Source: 66-474 sp963771735 (GTDB lineage: Bacteria; Pseudomonadota; Gammaproteobacteria; Xanthomonadales; Rhodanobacteraceae). Taken from it: DNA of 64,000 bases. A model generated the notes under the pieces. It had not been told where the DNA came from. It was given only the letters and a program-made list of their open reading frames with translations, and ran no database searches. The position numbers were made by a program, and so were the translations under genes. Below, one piece after another: positions 50,927 through 60,621 of this stretch. Where the stretch lies: contig CAVYUN010000001.1 of the NCBI GenBank assembly GCA_963771735.1, forward strand, positions 62,001 through 126,000, read 5' to 3'. The first letter of the stretch is position 1, and each line of letters starts with the position of its first letter.

Positions 50927-50932
50927 ACCGGC

Positions 50933-53320
50933 ATGAACGCGCGCATGGAACGCCGCGCTGAACACTCCCGACCGGGAATTCTGACCGGTGCATTGGCGAT
51001 CCTGGCCGGTGCGGTATTGGTGCAGGGATTGCCGGTACTACCGCCACGCTGGATGGACGCGTTGCTGGCCGGCATCGCCTTGATGGGGGTGTTCGCCTGT
51101 TTCCGCTGGCGTGTGTCGCCCTTCCTTTGGTGTCTGCCGATTGCATTGGCGGCATTCGCGTGGACCGCATGGCGTGCCGATATCGCCATGCATGCACGCA
51201 TGCCGCACGGACTGGAGAAGCAGGACATCCTGGTCACGGGCAGGGTTTCCGGCCTGCCTGAAGCGCAGGAAGACTCGACCCACTTCGAGTTCGATATCTC
51301 GCACGCGCGCTTGAAGGGCCATTCAGTGCCCGTGCGCGGTCGCGTGCGACTGTCCTGGTATGCATCGCGTCATGGCCGGCAGCCGGCTATCCCGCCCTGC
51401 TCGAAATGGCGCATGCGCGTCCGCATGAAACGCCCCCATGGGCTGGTCAACCCGGGCGGAATGGACTTCGAACGGTCGGCCTTGCAGCAAGGCATCATCG
51501 CGACGGGTTACGTGCGCGAAGATACCGCCGATGCGATGCTCGACAAAAGTGCTTGCGTGGACGGCATTCGCGCGCAGGTTGCACGCGCCATCGCTGCAGC
51601 CCTGCCGAATGACACACACGCAGCACGTTTGTTGCAAGCACTTTCCGTCGGCGACGAGCATGCGCTGGACGAACACGACTGGCAGGTGGTGCGGGCGACT
51701 GGCATCAGCCATTTGATCGCGATTTCCGGCTTCCATGTCGGCCTTGCTGCAGTGTTCGGTGCGTTGCTCGTGAGGCTGGCATGGTGGCTGTTCCCGTCGC
51801 TGGGACTGCGTTTGGCGAGGCCACTGGCGGAAGCCGCCGTAGCGTTCCCGGCGTCGCTGGCCTACGGCGCGCTGGCGGGGTTCGGGCTGCCGACCACGCG
51901 GACGCTGCTGATGATCGCCGTTGTGGCGGGATGGCGGCTGTTGCGCCGTGGCTCGGGCTTCGGCGAGGGCTTCGGAATGGCGCTGGCTGCGATCCTGATC
52001 GTCGATCCGCTGTCGGTGCTGTCGGCGGGCTTCTGGCTGTCGTTCGCCGGCGTGGCGCTGCTGGCGTGGACGCTGGCAAGGGATTCGGGCTGGCGCGGAC
52101 ACCTCAAGGAAATCGGGCTGGCGCCGCTGCTGATGACGTTGGCGTTGCTGCCGCTGACCGTGTGGTTTTTCGGACAGACGTCCCTGGTTGCGCCGATCGC
52201 CAATCTCGTGGCGGTGCCCTTCGTCAGTTTCGTGATCGTGCCGGTCGATCTGATTGGTTGCGCGCTGTTGTTCGCGTGGCCGCGGGTCGGCCAGTTGCTG
52301 ATGCACGTGTGCGCGCATCTGGTCGATGCCTTGTGGTGGCTGCTGGTGCATCTCGCGGCGTGGCCCGCTGCCATGCAGTATCTTCCCGAAACGTCATTGC
52401 TCGCGTTCGCATTGGCGTGCCTGGGGGCAGCCTGGTTGCTGGCACCGCGCGGCGTGCCGGCGCGGGCACTCGGACTGCTGCTGTTCCTGCCTCTGTGCAG
52501 GCCACCGCACCCGCAGCCGGCGGATGGCGCTTTCCGTGCGACGGTGATCGACGTGGGACAGGGGCTGTCGGTGCTGGTGCGCACGCGCAGTCATGCAATG
52601 CTGTTCGATACCGGCGCCCGTTATCCGTCCGGTTTCGACCTTGGCGAAGCCGCGGTGGTGCCGACGCTGCATGCGTTGGGCGTGACGCGATTGAACACGC
52701 TGATCATCAGCCACGGCGACAACGATCATGCCGGCGGCTCGATTGCGGTGCTGGCGGCGTATCCGGACACGCCGACGTGGGGTGGCGAGCCGGCGCGCGG
52801 ACCCGTGCCGATGCGGCAATGCCATGCCGGCCAGCAATGGCGATGGGACGGCGTGGGCTTCAGGGTGCTGTGGCCAACCACGCCGGTGACGATGCACGGC
52901 AACGATGCCGGTTGCGTCTTGCTGGTGACGGGCAAAGGCGGCCGTCTGCTGTTACCCGCCGATACCTCGTCTCGGGTGGAACCGGAGATCGCGCGTGCCG
53001 TGCCACCCGGGCCGCCGCTGGTACTGATCGCGCCGCACCATGGCAGCAAGACCGCTTCAAGCCGTGCCTATCTGGAAGCGTTGCAACCCCGCATCGCGGT
53101 AGCCTCGACCGGCTATTTGAACGGCTATCACCATCCGGCGGCGTCGATCGTGGCGCGTTATGCAAGGCTTGGAATTCCCCTCTTGAATACCCCGTATACC
53201 GGAGCGGTGCGTTTGGCATTCCCGGTCCGGAAACCACCCCGGCTCCTCTCCGAGGAACGTCGGCGACAAGCCCGGTACTGGCGCGAAATGGCGCCGAAGC
53301 GGTCGACCGCATCACGCTGA
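50933..53320 (+). CDS. comEC: ComEC/Rec2 competence DNA channel
   Basis: The 795-residue protein has an N-terminal DUF4131 region, a Competence transmembrane domain with about ten segments (VRATGISHLIAISGFHVGL is the family hallmark), and a C-terminal metallo-beta-lactamase-like domain with SHGDNDHAGG near residue 594 and HHGSKTASS. It transports single-stranded DNA across the inner membrane during natural transformation. No other com gene is in the window. Confidence 0.94.
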   Translation: MNARMERRAEHSRPGILTGALAILAGAVLVQGLPVLPPRWMDALLAGIALMGVFACFRWRVSPFLWCLPIALAAFAWTAWRADIAMHARMPHGLEKQDILVTGRVSGLPEAQEDSTHFEFDISHARLKGHSVPVRGRVRLSWYASRHGRQPAIPPCSKWRMRVRMKRPHGLVNPGGMDFERSALQQGIIATGYVREDTADAMLDKSACVDGIRAQVARAIAAALPNDTHAARLLQALSVGDEHALDEHDWQVVRATGISHLIAISGFHVGLAAVFGALLVRLAWWLFPSLGLRLARPLAEAAVAFPASLAYGALAGFGLPTTRTLLMIAVVAGWRLLRRGSGFGEGFGMALAAILIVDPLSVLSAGFWLSFAGVALLAWTLARDSGWRGHLKEIGLAPLLMTLALLPLTVWFFGQTSLVAPIANLVAVPFVSFVIVPVDLIGCALLFAWPRVGQLLMHVCAHLVDALWWLLVHLAAWPAAMQYLPETSLLAFALACLGAAWLLAPRGVPARALGLLLFLPLCRPPHPQPADGAFRATVIDVGQGLSVLVRTRSHAMLFDTGARYPSGFDLGEAAVVPTLHALGVTRLNTLIISHGDNDHAGGSIAVLAAYPDTPTWGGEPARGPVPMRQCHAGQQWRWDGVGFRVLWPTTPVTMHGNDAGCVLLVTGKGGRLLLPADTSSRVEPEIARAVPPGPPLVLIAPHHGSKTASSRAYLEALQPRIAVASTGYLNGYHHPAASIVARYARLGIPLLNTPYTGAVRLAFPVRKPPRLLSEERRRQARYWREMAPKRSTASR

Positions 53321-53377
53321 TGCCGGCGTACACACTGGTATCATGCGGCGAAATTCCACGTGTTGGCGGAGCTTCAA

Positions 53378-54049
53378 GTGTTCGAAATCCTGAAAGCGGG
53401 CGGGTGGGGCATGCTGCCCATCCTGGTCTGCTCGGCGGTGGGCCTCGCCATCGTGCTGGAGCGGTTCTGGACGCTGCGCCGCAATGCCGTGCTGCCGCCG
53501 GGTTTGGGCGAACAGGTGCGCGGCTGGGCGCATTCGCAGCAGCTGAACCCGTCGCACATCCAGGCCTTGCGCGAGAATTCGCCGCTCGGGGAAGTGCTTG
53601 CCGGCGCGCTGGACGTCCGCGACCGTTCGCGCGCGGAAATCAAGGAACGCATCGAGGATACCGGTCGCCATGTTGTGCACGGCCTCGAACGCTATCTCAA
53701 CACGCTCGGAACCATTGCGCTGATCGGTCCGTTGCTGGGTTTGCTCGGCACGGTGTTCGGCCTGATCCGCATGTTCCTTGCGGTGATGGTGTCGGGCGTT
53801 GGTGATCCCATGAAGATGGCGGGCGGGATCGGCGAAGCGCTGGTGTGCACGGCCGCCGGCCTGGTCGTTGCCATTCCCGCCTACGTGCTGCATCGATATT
53901 TCCGTTCGCGGGTGCGTGGCTACGTGGTGCAGATGGAAAAACAGGCAACCGCTCTGCTGGACGAATTGTCGGCGCCGCGGCCGACTGCTGCCGAGACACA
54001 CGCGGCAGCGGCGTCAGCAACGCCGCGTCCTGCACGCGTCGTGGGCTGA
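53378..54049 (+). CDS. exbB: MotA/TolQ/ExbB proton channel family protein
   Basis: The 223-residue protein has three transmembrane segments with IALIGPLLGLLGTVFGLIRMF, the family core, and a late IGEALVCTAAGLVVAIPAYV. It starts with GTG at 53378, with GGAG seven bases upstream. Together with ExbD it should form a proton-driven motor in the inner membrane. No tonB gene is nearby. Confidence 0.9.
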   Translation: MFEILKAGGWGMLPILVCSAVGLAIVLERFWTLRRNAVLPPGLGEQVRGWAHSQQLNPSHIQALRENSPLGEVLAGALDVRDRSRAEIKERIEDTGRHVVHGLERYLNTLGTIALIGPLLGLLGTVFGLIRMFLAVMVSGVGDPMKMAGGIGEALVCTAAGLVVAIPAYVLHRYFRSRVRGYVVQMEKQATALLDELSAPRPTAAETHAAAASATPRPARVVG

Positions 54050-54050
54050 C

Positions 54051-54479
54051 ATGCGCATCGGCAACGACAACGCCGACGAATTCGAGATCAACGTGGTCAG
54101 CCTGATCGACGTGCTGCTGACCCTGTTGATGTTCTTCGTGCTGACCACCACCTTCGTGCAGCAGGGACGCCTGAAAGTTTCACTGCCACAAGCCAGCGAA
54201 ACTCCGACGGCAGCGGCGGCAAACACGCTGGTGATCGTGATCGACAGACAAGGCCACTATTTCGTGGGAAACAACCGTGTGCTTGGTGATGACGAAGACA
54301 CGTTGCAGCGTGCGATCCAGGCCGTGGCCGGCAGTGACCATTCGCGGCCAATACTGTTGCGGGCCGACGCCATGACGCCGAACCAGGCGGTGGTGACGGC
54401 GATGGATGCGGTGGGTCGCCTGGGCTTCACGCATATGTCGATCGCGACCGCGCCGTCCACCGGGCCCGCCTCGCCATGA
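54051..54479 (+). CDS. exbD: ExbD/TolR family protein
   Basis: The 142-residue protein has one transmembrane segment with the pore Asp (INVVSLIDVLLTLLMFFVLT) and a periplasmic domain with PILLRADAMTPNQAV. Its ATG lies one base after the exbB stop, and msbA overlaps its end (ATGA). The exbB-exbD pair before msbA-lpxK is typical of gammaproteobacteria of this group. Confidence 0.92.
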   Translation: MRIGNDNADEFEINVVSLIDVLLTLLMFFVLTTTFVQQGRLKVSLPQASETPTAAAANTLVIVIDRQGHYFVGNNRVLGDDEDTLQRAIQAVAGSDHSRPILLRADAMTPNQAVVTAMDAVGRLGFTHMSIATAPSTGPASP

Positions 54480-56248
54480 ACGTCCCCGGCGCACGCATCG
54501 AATCGGATGCGACGATCTACAAACGTCTTCTCGGACTGTTGCGTCCTTTTCGTACTGCCGTCCTGGTCACGATGCTGGCGATGGTGACAGATGCCGCATG
54601 CATGACCGAGTTTGCAAACAAGATCAAGCCGCTGATCGACAAGTTGTTCGTCGATCGTGACCCGTACGTGATCTTCTGGATGCCGATCATCATCGTCGCC
54701 ATCTTCTTCGTGCGCAGCATCGCGGTCTACATCGAAACCTACGGCACCGCCTATGTCGGTCGCGGCGTGGTGCAGAACATGCGACGTCGCATCTTCGACA
54801 AATATCTGCAGATGCCCGCCGCGTTCTTCGACGGTGAATCGTCGGGCCGGCAGATTTCCCGCATCACCTATACCAGCGAGCAGGTGGCCCAGGCCACTAC
54901 CGACTCGGCAAAAACCGCGATCGTCGATGGCCTCACGGTAGTCGGGTTCGTGTACGTGATGCTCAAGACGAACTGGCAGCTTTCCTTGGCGTTGTTGGTG
55001 ATGGTGCCGTCGATCGGCGTGCTGGTGACCTACGTCAGCCGTCGCTATCGCCGCATCAACGTGACGATCCAGGACGTGGTCGGCCACGTCACCGGCGTGG
55101 TCGAGGAAGTGGTCGGCGCACACCGCGAAGTCAAGGTATTCGGTGGACAGGACTATGAATCAAAGCGTTTCGACGAGGTCACCGATCGCGCGCGCAAATT
55201 GAACGTCAAGGTTGCGGCGACCAATGGCCTGTCGACCGCGTTCGTGCAACTGGCCGCGGCAATCGCGCTGGCGTTGATCGTGTTCTTCGCGACACGTCCG
55301 TTCATGCTCAACGCGAAACTCACGGCTGGTGCGTTTACCACGCTATTCATGTGCATGGGCGGCATCCTGCCTTCGCTGAAGCGCCTCACCACGGTGCAGG
55401 CGAACATCCAGCGCGGACTCGCGGCCGCACAGGAGCTCTTCGGGATCCTGGATGCACCCGTGGAACAGGACCATGGCGGCCTGATCCTGCAAGATTGCCG
55501 GGGCGATTTTGAATTCCGTGATGTGCGGCTGACTTATCCCGGTGCGCAAACGGAAGCGTTGCGCGGTATTTCGATGCGCTGCATGCCGGGCCGCATCACT
55601 GCCCTGGTCGGACGTTCTGGCAGCGGCAAAAGCACCATTGCGCATTTGATCCCGCGTTTTTACGAACCCACGAGCGGCCAGATCCGCCTGGACGGACAAC
55701 CGCTGGATGGCTATTCGCTGGCCAGCTTGCGCAGGCAGATCGCCTGGGTCGGCCAGGACATCGTGCTGTTCGACGACACCATCGCGCGCAACATTGCCTA
55801 CGGCGAACTGGCAGACACCGACGACAAGACCATCGTCGAAGTGGCAGAGGCCGCCAACGCGATGGAGTTCATCCGCACGCTTCCGGATGGCATCCACAGC
55901 AGGGTGGGCGAGGGCGGTTCGCTGTTGTCGGGCGGCCAGCGGCAACGCATCGCGGTCGCGCGCGCGCTGCTCAAGAACGCGCCGATCCTGGTACTCGACG
56001 AGGCGACCAGCGCACTGGACACCGAATCCGAACGACTGATCCAGGACGCGCTGTCGCGCCTGATGAAAAATCGCACCACGCTGGTGATCGCGCACCGGCT
56101 TTCCACGGTCGAACACGCCGACCAGATCGTGGTGCTGGACGCGGGCCGCATCGTGGAGCGGGGCACGCACGCAGAACTCCTGAAGCAGAGCGGCAAGTAT
56201 GCTGCGCTGTATCACCTGCAATTCCGCGAACCCGCCGCGGCCGCGTGA
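54476..56248 (+). CDS. msbA: Lipid A export ABC transporter
   Basis: The 590-residue half transporter has six membrane segments (to about residue 330) with the MsbA loop VVEEVVGAHREVKVFGGQ, then the ATPase with Walker A GRSGSGKST near residue 379, signature LLSGGQRQR near 484, and Walker B ILVLDEATSALD. It flips core-lipid A across the inner membrane. lpxK starts inside its stop codon. Confidence 0.95.
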   Translation: MNVPGARIESDATIYKRLLGLLRPFRTAVLVTMLAMVTDAACMTEFANKIKPLIDKLFVDRDPYVIFWMPIIIVAIFFVRSIAVYIETYGTAYVGRGVVQNMRRRIFDKYLQMPAAFFDGESSGRQISRITYTSEQVAQATTDSAKTAIVDGLTVVGFVYVMLKTNWQLSLALLVMVPSIGVLVTYVSRRYRRINVTIQDVVGHVTGVVEEVVGAHREVKVFGGQDYESKRFDEVTDRARKLNVKVAATNGLSTAFVQLAAAIALALIVFFATRPFMLNAKLTAGAFTTLFMCMGGILPSLKRLTTVQANIQRGLAAAQELFGILDAPVEQDHGGLILQDCRGDFEFRDVRLTYPGAQTEALRGISMRCMPGRITALVGRSGSGKSTIAHLIPRFYEPTSGQIRLDGQPLDGYSLASLRRQIAWVGQDIVLFDDTIARNIAYGELADTDDKTIVEVAEAANAMEFIRTLPDGIHSRVGEGGSLLSGGQRQRIAVARALLKNAPILVLDEATSALDTESERLIQDALSRLMKNRTTLVIAHRLSTVEHADQIVVLDAGRIVERGTHAELLKQSGKYAALYHLQFREPAAAA

Positions 56249-57255
56249 CGCCGGTAAGCACCGTGCCCGTCGCCGACAAGTTGCAGCAGCGCTGGTATTC
56301 GCCGGATGCTGCGCCAACGTGGTGGTCGCTTCCCCTGGCGACCGTTTACGGGATCGCCTCCGGCGCGCGACGGTGGCTGTACCGCCATCGCTGGCTGCGC
56401 GTGCGACGCTTGCCAGTGCCGGTGCTCGTGGTCGGGAACCTCGTGGCCGGTGGTGCCGGCAAGACCCCGTTGGTCATCGCGCTTGTCGAAGCCTTGCGCG
56501 AGCGGGGCTGGAAGCCGGGCGTGGTAAGCCGCGGTTATGGCGGATCGGCCACTTCGCCCGTGTTGCTCGATGCTCGGGCCGATCCCGCCGTGGTCGGCGA
56601 CGAGCCTGCGCTGATCCGCGAGCGCACGGGCGTGCCGGTCGCGGTCGGCCCGAAACGCGTTGCGGCTGCACGATTATTGCTGACCCAGGGTGTCGACGTG
56701 ATCGTCGCGGACGATGGCCTGCAACATTACGCGTTGGCGCGTGATGTCGAAATTTGCGTGGTCGACGGCGTGCGCAGGCTGGGCAATGGACGCTTGCTGC
56801 CTGCCGGGCCATTGCGCGAGCCCGGAGTGCGTCTGCAAGAAGTCGATTTCGTGGTCGGCAACGGCGGCGAGCCCCGCGAGGGCGAAATCCCGATGCGACT
56901 GGTGCTGGCCGATGCCATCTCGATCGCCGATCCTGATCGCAAGTTGCCGCTTGAGCATTTTTCGGGCAAACGCGTGCATGCAGTCGCCGGCATCGGCCAT
57001 CCCGCGCGCTTCTTCGACGCCTTGCGCGCCCGGGGCATCGAGCCGATCGAGCATCCATTTCCCGACCATCACCCGCATGCGGCGTCGGATTTCGACTTCG
57101 GCGACGACCACCCCGTGCTGATGACGGAAAAGGACGCGGTCAAGTGCTCCGCGTTCGCACGCGAGCAGTGGTGGTGTGTGCCCGCGACCGCCGCCTTGCC
57201 CCCGGCGTTTTTCGATGACCTCGCGGCAAGACTCGAACAATCAGTGCGCAAGTGA
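56245..57255 (+). CDS. lpxK: Tetraacyldisaccharide 4'-kinase
   Basis: The 336-residue enzyme phosphorylates the lipid A precursor disaccharide. It has an N-terminal membrane-associating part, the Walker A VVGNLVAGGAGKTPLV, SRGYGG, DEPALIRERTGVPVAVG and DDGLQHYAL. The GTG at 56245 overlaps the msbA stop (GTGA), the preferred start; a second GTG at 56263 is in frame. Confidence 0.94.
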   Translation: MTPVSTVPVADKLQQRWYSPDAAPTWWSLPLATVYGIASGARRWLYRHRWLRVRRLPVPVLVVGNLVAGGAGKTPLVIALVEALRERGWKPGVVSRGYGGSATSPVLLDARADPAVVGDEPALIRERTGVPVAVGPKRVAAARLLLTQGVDVIVADDGLQHYALARDVEICVVDGVRRLGNGRLLPAGPLREPGVRLQEVDFVVGNGGEPREGEIPMRLVLADAISIADPDRKLPLEHFSGKRVHAVAGIGHPARFFDALRARGIEPIEHPFPDHHPHAASDFDFGDDHPVLMTEKDAVKCSAFAREQWWCVPATAALPPAFFDDLAARLEQSVRK

Positions 57256-57273
57256 AATCATCGCTGCCATGGT

Positions 57274-58677
57274 TCAGTACCCCATCAGCCCGGCGGTGAA
57301 ATGGTGGGCGTTCAACCAAACGTGGGTGAGGATGCTCAGCACGTAACCCAGGCCGATCGCCCAAGTCCAGCGCAAATGCGACATGAAGGTGTAGCGTCCG
57401 CGCGAGGCACCCATCAGGGCCACGCCGGCCGCCGAGCCGACCGAGAGCAGGCTGCCGCCGACACCGGCGGTCAGCGTCACCAGCAGCCACTGACCGTGAT
57501 CCATGGGCGGACTCATTTGCAGCACGGCGAACATGATCGGGATATTGTCGACCACCGCGGAAAGCACGCCGATCCCGGCGTTGGCGAGGGTATAGCCCAG
57601 GCCGCCGTAGAGATAGTGCGACGCAAGCTCCAGGTATCCGAACGCCGCCAGTCCGCCGACACAGCCGAACACGCCGTAGAAGAACAGCAACGTGTCCCAC
57701 TCGGCATTGGCGATGATCTTGAAGATCGAATAGCGGTTGGGTTCTTCGACCCCCTGCGCCAGGGCGTAGCGATATTCGGAGCGCTCGATGCGCGTGGCCA
57801 GCAGGTTCAGCAGCGCCAGCCCGGTCAGCATGCCGAATGCCGCGGGCATGCCCAGCCATTGCTTGGCGGTGACCGTGATCAAGATGGTCAGCGCGAACGT
57901 CGCGCAGATCGCAAACCCGCCACGCTTGACCGAGGCGTGGCTGTCGGGCACGGCCGGCTGGCCACCCGGCAGCGCCAGGAACATCAGCAACGCGGGCACC
58001 AGCCAGTTGACCAGCGAGGGGACGATCAGGGCGAAGAATTCCAGGAATTCGGCCTTGTGCGCCTGCCACACCATCAACGTGGTGATGTCGCCGAACGCGC
58101 TCCAGGCGCCGCCGGCATTGGCCGCGACCACCAGGTTGATCAGCGACAGTGTCGTGAACCGCTGGTTGCCCGCGCCGACCGCCAGCACCACCGCCGACAT
58201 CACCAGCGCCGTGGTCAGATTGTCCAGTACCGGCGAAATCAGGAACGCCAGCAACCCGGTGATCCAGAACAGTTGCCGGTAGCTGAGGCGAGCCTTCACC
58301 AGCTTCATGCGTAAGGCTTCGAATACGCCGCGCTCGCCCATCGCGGTCACGTAGGTCATGGCCACGACCAGGAAGAAAAACAGCTCCGCGTATTCCAGGA
58401 ACATCACGTCGAATGCCGCACGGGCCGTCGATGGGTATTTGCCGGGCGCGGCGGTCCACCATGCGAGCAAGCCCCAGATCAGCCCGGCAGCCAGCATCAC
58501 CGGCTTGGACTTGGCGATGTGGATGCGGTTTTCCAGGATCACGGCGACATACGCCAGCACGAACAACGCCACGGCCAGCCAGCCGACGGGTTCCCCGGCA
58601 AGGTGGAAATTGGGTTCCATGGTGGTGCTTCCGGCCACTGCGGCCGTGCTGGAGGCGGCAGCCAGAATCCAGGTCAT
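57274..58677 (-). CDS. nhaD: NhaD-type Na+/H+ antiporter
   Basis: The 467-residue protein has 12 or so membrane segments and NhaD-family motifs: VTAMGERGVFEALRM, ISPVLDNLTTALVMSAVVLAV, NAGGAWSAFGDITTLMVW and VDNIPIMFAVL. It exports Na+ or Li+ in exchange for protons. GGGAG lies nine bases before the ATG at 58677. It converges on lpxK with 18 bases between, and its upstream neighbour is the MFS exporter. Confidence 0.93.
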   Translation of the reverse strand: MTWILAAASSTAAVAGSTTMEPNFHLAGEPVGWLAVALFVLAYVAVILENRIHIAKSKPVMLAAGLIWGLLAWWTAAPGKYPSTARAAFDVMFLEYAELFFFLVVAMTYVTAMGERGVFEALRMKLVKARLSYRQLFWITGLLAFLISPVLDNLTTALVMSAVVLAVGAGNQRFTTLSLINLVVAANAGGAWSAFGDITTLMVWQAHKAEFLEFFALIVPSLVNWLVPALLMFLALPGGQPAVPDSHASVKRGGFAICATFALTILITVTAKQWLGMPAAFGMLTGLALLNLLATRIERSEYRYALAQGVEEPNRYSIFKIIANAEWDTLLFFYGVFGCVGGLAAFGYLELASHYLYGGLGYTLANAGIGVLSAVVDNIPIMFAVLQMSPPMDHGQWLLVTLTAGVGGSLLSVGSAAGVALMGASRGRYTFMSHLRWTWAIGLGYVLSILTHVWLNAHHFTAGLMGY

Positions 58678-58752
58678 TGATGATTCTCCCGGCATGCATC
58701 GACGTATGGCCAAAGCCTAACAGCGGCGCCCGGTGATACGAGCACGAAGCAC

Positions 58753-60172
58753 TCAGGTCGCGGTCTCGGGCGTTTCGACTGGGCGCCGCAGCGGACGATC
58801 ATGGCGCAGGCGGGTGAACACGTACACGCCTGCCAGCGGCATGGCGGCCATCACCAGCACCGCGACACGGAAACCTTGCACGTAGGCGGCGGGGTCGTGA
58901 TGGCGGCCGCCGAGAAACACCGCCAGCAGCCACGACGACAATGCAATGCCGAAGCTGATCACGAGATATTGCACGGCGGAAGTCAGCGACGATGCCTGGG
59001 CCGCGCGTTCGGGTGCGAGATCCACGAAGGCGAGCGTGTTCATCGAGGTGTACTGCAGCGACATCACGAAACCGTAGGCGAACATCAGCGCCGCGATCGC
59101 CCACCACGGCGTGGCCGCGTCGAGCAGCGCGAAGGCGGCCAACAGCAGGGTTGCGAGGGTGGTGTTCACGAACAGGGTATGTCGATAACCGTAACGCCCC
59201 AGGATGCGGGTGATCAGCGGCTTCATCAGCACCATTGCGGCGGCCTGCGGCACGACCATCAAGCCCGCGGCGGTCGGTGTCCAGCCGCAGCCGACCTGCA
59301 GGAACAGCATCAGGACGAACGACAGCCCGGCCGTGCCCAGCCGCGTACACATGCCGCCGCCGAGCGCGATGCTGAAGCTGCGCACCTTGAGCAACGTAAG
59401 GTCGGCGATGGGGTGGCGTGCGCGGCGGCTGTAGCGCCAGTAGACGAATCCGCAGGCCAGGCCGATCGTCGCGGCGATGCCGGCGTTGCGGTAGGTCGCC
59501 GTCGCCACCGGTTTCCGCGGCGACCAGCAGCATGCCTGAAGCGAGCGCGAACAGGGCGAAGCCGATCCAGTCGAACGGCCGTCGCTCGCCGCGGAAATCG
59601 GGCATCTGGTGGCGGTTGAGCCACAGCCCGACCAACCCCACCGGCACATTCACGAGGAAGATCAGGCGCCACGATGCGTACTGCGACAAGACGCCGCCCA
59701 GCAGCGGCCCCACCACCGGACCGAGCAATCCGGGGATGCCCGCGGTGCTCATCGCCGCGACGAAATCCCTGGGACCGAATGCCCGCACCAGCACGTAACG
59801 CCCGATCGGCATCAGCAGCGCACCACCGATGCCCTGCAGCACGCGTGCGGCGACCAGTTGTGCGAGGTTCTGCGACACCCCGCAGGCCAGCGAACCCAGC
59901 GTGAAGATCAGGATCGAAGCCGCGAATACCCGCCGCGTGCCAAAGCGATCGGCCAGCCAGGCGCTGGCCGGGATGCAGATCGCCAGTGTCAGCACGTAGC
60001 TGGTCAACGCGGTCTTCAGCGCGATCGGCGGCACCGCCAGCGCATGCGCGATGCTCGGCACGGCCGTGTTCACGATGGTCGAGTCCAGCGTCTGCATGAA
60101 GAACGCGGCTGCAACCAGCCAGATCAGGCCGCGCATGTGCGCGGTGCCGTCGGGAGCACTCGCTTCGGACAT
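58753..60172 (-). CDS. DHA2-family (EmrB/QacA-type) MFS exporter broken by one frameshift
   Basis: The first part (60172 to about 59510) contains the MFS start with LDSTIVNTAVPSIA, then WLADRFGTRRVF and QGIGGALLMPIGR, characteristic of DHA2 drug exporters. The frame is then lost between about 59490 and 59515; the remaining spans (GLACGFVYWRYSRRARHPIA, GMCTRLGTAGLSFVLMLFLQ and on) continue in another frame to 58753. Joined, the protein has about 473 residues. The break is probably a one-base indel or error. Substrate unknown, most likely a toxic organic compound. Confidence 0.85.
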
Positions 60173-60621
60173 CGTGAGGGGCGTATCCGGATCCGGCTTC
60201 GAAAGGCGAATCGGCTAGTTTAGCGTCTACCCATTCGAGGGACCGCCACTCGAAGTGCGTTTCGTGAGAAGTAAGGCCACGGACGGCCGGGGTGATCCCT
60301 CACTTGGCCAAGTAGCGGGTACTCGCGAGATCGTTGCATCGCGCCGCGATCAGGGATGATCGCATTAACCAAGCGTGTCCGGCCTGCGCCACCGGGGAGG
60401 GGTTCGACGCAGGCCGGATACGGGGGTGAGACGATGGACAGCCGGTTGCACGAGGGTTGCCCCGAACCATCCACTGCCAACGAGGAAACCGCACCTCACC
60501 CTTGATCGATACTGCTACCGATACCTTTCAAGTATCTTTCGACATCCATGCGTCGCCGCGTGCGGTCCCGTAACCGTGAGGCCCATCACGGACACGGCGG
60601 TTAAACTTGTCGAATCCATCG
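60173..60621. other. Gene-free divergent promoter region between the MFS exporter and ligA
   Basis: No gene was seen in these 449 bases. It contains a perfect 11-bp inverted repeat (60378-60388 with 60408-60418, 19-base loop) lacking a T-tract. It could be an operator or a structured leader. It must hold promoters for both neighbours. Confidence 0.5.
60378..60418. repeat. 11-bp perfect inverted repeat upstream of ligA
   Basis: Arms 60378-60388 and 60408-60418 pair fully; the 19-base spacer is G-rich. Because no T-tract follows and the repeat lies between divergent genes, a regulatory site is as likely as a terminator. Confidence 0.5.
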